From Closterium sp. NIES-65 (lineage: Eukaryota > Streptophyta > Zygnematophyceae > Desmidiales > Closteriaceae), in contig CANXME010002303.1 in NCBI GenBank assembly GCA_948144175.1, positions 62,001-126,000 on the forward strand: a stretch of DNA of 64,000 bases, in the 5' to 3' direction. The notes beneath the pieces are model-generated. The model was not told the origin of the DNA, searched no databases, and was given only the letters and a program-made list of their open reading frames with translations. Made by a program: the position numbers and the translations under genes. Shown here one piece after another: positions 63,701 to 64,000 of the stretch. Position 1 is the stretch's first letter, and each line of letters opens with the position of its first letter.

Positions 63701-64000
63701 GGGGGGAGGGGCGCAGTGCGGTAGCGGAAGAGACGATAGTAAGGCACCGACTCGTCAAAGGTGACGTTCTGGGAGGACAAAACACGGCGCGAGGTGGGGT
63801 GGTAGAACTGCCAACCAGGCGTGTAAGGGGGGAAGCAAAGGAAGACGCAGGGAACAGCACGGGGGGACACCTTGTCCGCAGACATGATGCGGACAAACAC
63901 CCGAGATCCCCAGACCCGAAACGCAGACGCATCGCCAACCTTCCCCGTCCACCGCAAGGTGGGGGAGGTCTCTGGCAAGGAGACCCGGGGCTGAAGGTTG
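60766..64000 (-). pseudogene. Pol of copia K (integrase to RNase H), broken
   Basis: The minus-strand reading enters in the integrase C-terminal part (ETSPTLRWTGKVGDAS), then the linker with GGAEPGGA repeats (63350-63560) and SPQELREWFARRW, RT and RNase H ending at TGA 60766-60768. Lesions: frame changes around 63630-63700 and 63000, a one-base loss near 62170 (RVKR..), TGG-to-TGA at 61861, a stop near 61607 (RA.RTIT) and CAG-to-TAG at 60910. RT block YVDD appears intact. Non-functional; the 5' half is outside the window. Confidence 0.88.

Larger units (their letters stand above)
60410..64000 (-). mobile_element. Copia element K, 3' half, runs off window
   Basis: Minus strand: 3' LTR at 60410-60532, tail, RNase H, RT, linker and part of the integrase at the window end. 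Its RT and linker are closest by eye to L. Confidence 0.9.

Noticed and set aside
1..64000. tRNA, rRNA, riboswitch or bacterial promoter/operon features
   Set aside because: None found by reading; the organism is evidently eukaryotic and TATA-like runs outside LTRs have no supporting gene.

Overview
The window is nuclear DNA of a GC-rich streptophyte-type eukaryote and consists almost entirely of retrotransposons inserted into one another. The plant signs are Ty1/copia elements with UBN2-type gag and a single long gag-pol frame, a primer-binding site matching the 3' end of plant initiator-Met tRNA, an AGGGTTT telobox-like core in the LTRs, and decay dominated by CAG-to-TAG stops (the plant CHG context). 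I lean towards a charophyte alga such as Closterium or Chara, but that is inference. I found no tRNA, rRNA or CRISPR array and no convincing host gene. I use letters as local names for the elements.

Layout. 1-5761: copia element A (+), cut by the window start, with an uninterrupted gag-pol frame; it sits in a different copia remnant N (5762-~7900, +), which has lost RT and RNase H. ~7960-11300: decayed Ty3/gypsy remnant P (-), split by the short coding-free LTR element O (8278-9632, -). 11300-12062: AT-rich non-coding, with a C38 run. 12068-18889: copia L (-), with both LTRs and a perfect CTATC target-site duplication. 18895-20930: unclassified. 20931-25883: copia B (+) of a second family with a classical CCHC knuckle. 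25884-29807: copia C (-), cut at its 5' side by the LTR of D (29808-30840, +). 30841-34598: copia E (-), inserted in the integrase of G (-), a sister of B. G runs 34599-37478 and resumes at 45037-~45737, because copia F (37479-45036, +, CGCTG duplication) is inserted in its LTR region. G itself sits in the reverse-transcriptase region of a LINE (~45738-48690, -). 48691-53829: copia H (+, 5'-truncated). 53830-54682: unclassified. 54683-59538: copia I (+), cut by the LTR of J (59539-~60178, +). 60410-64000: copia K (-), running off the window.

Elements A, C, E, F, H, I, K and L belong to one superfamily. Shared traits are LTRs of only ~123-132 bp, a long C-rich leader made of short repeats, UBN2-type gag, a polyglycine tract, an unusual Cys/His cluster, protease, DD35E integrase, an Ala/Gly/Glu/Pro repeat region, RT and RNase H, and the short motif PQxLREW(Y/F), present on both sides of the integrase. 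O, J and probably D share parts of the LTR, PBS or leader design. Every copy has at least one lesion visible here, but different copies lost different parts, and the youngest full-length copy (F) carries five coding lesions between nearly identical LTRs. This suggests that the proteins of one copy can move another.
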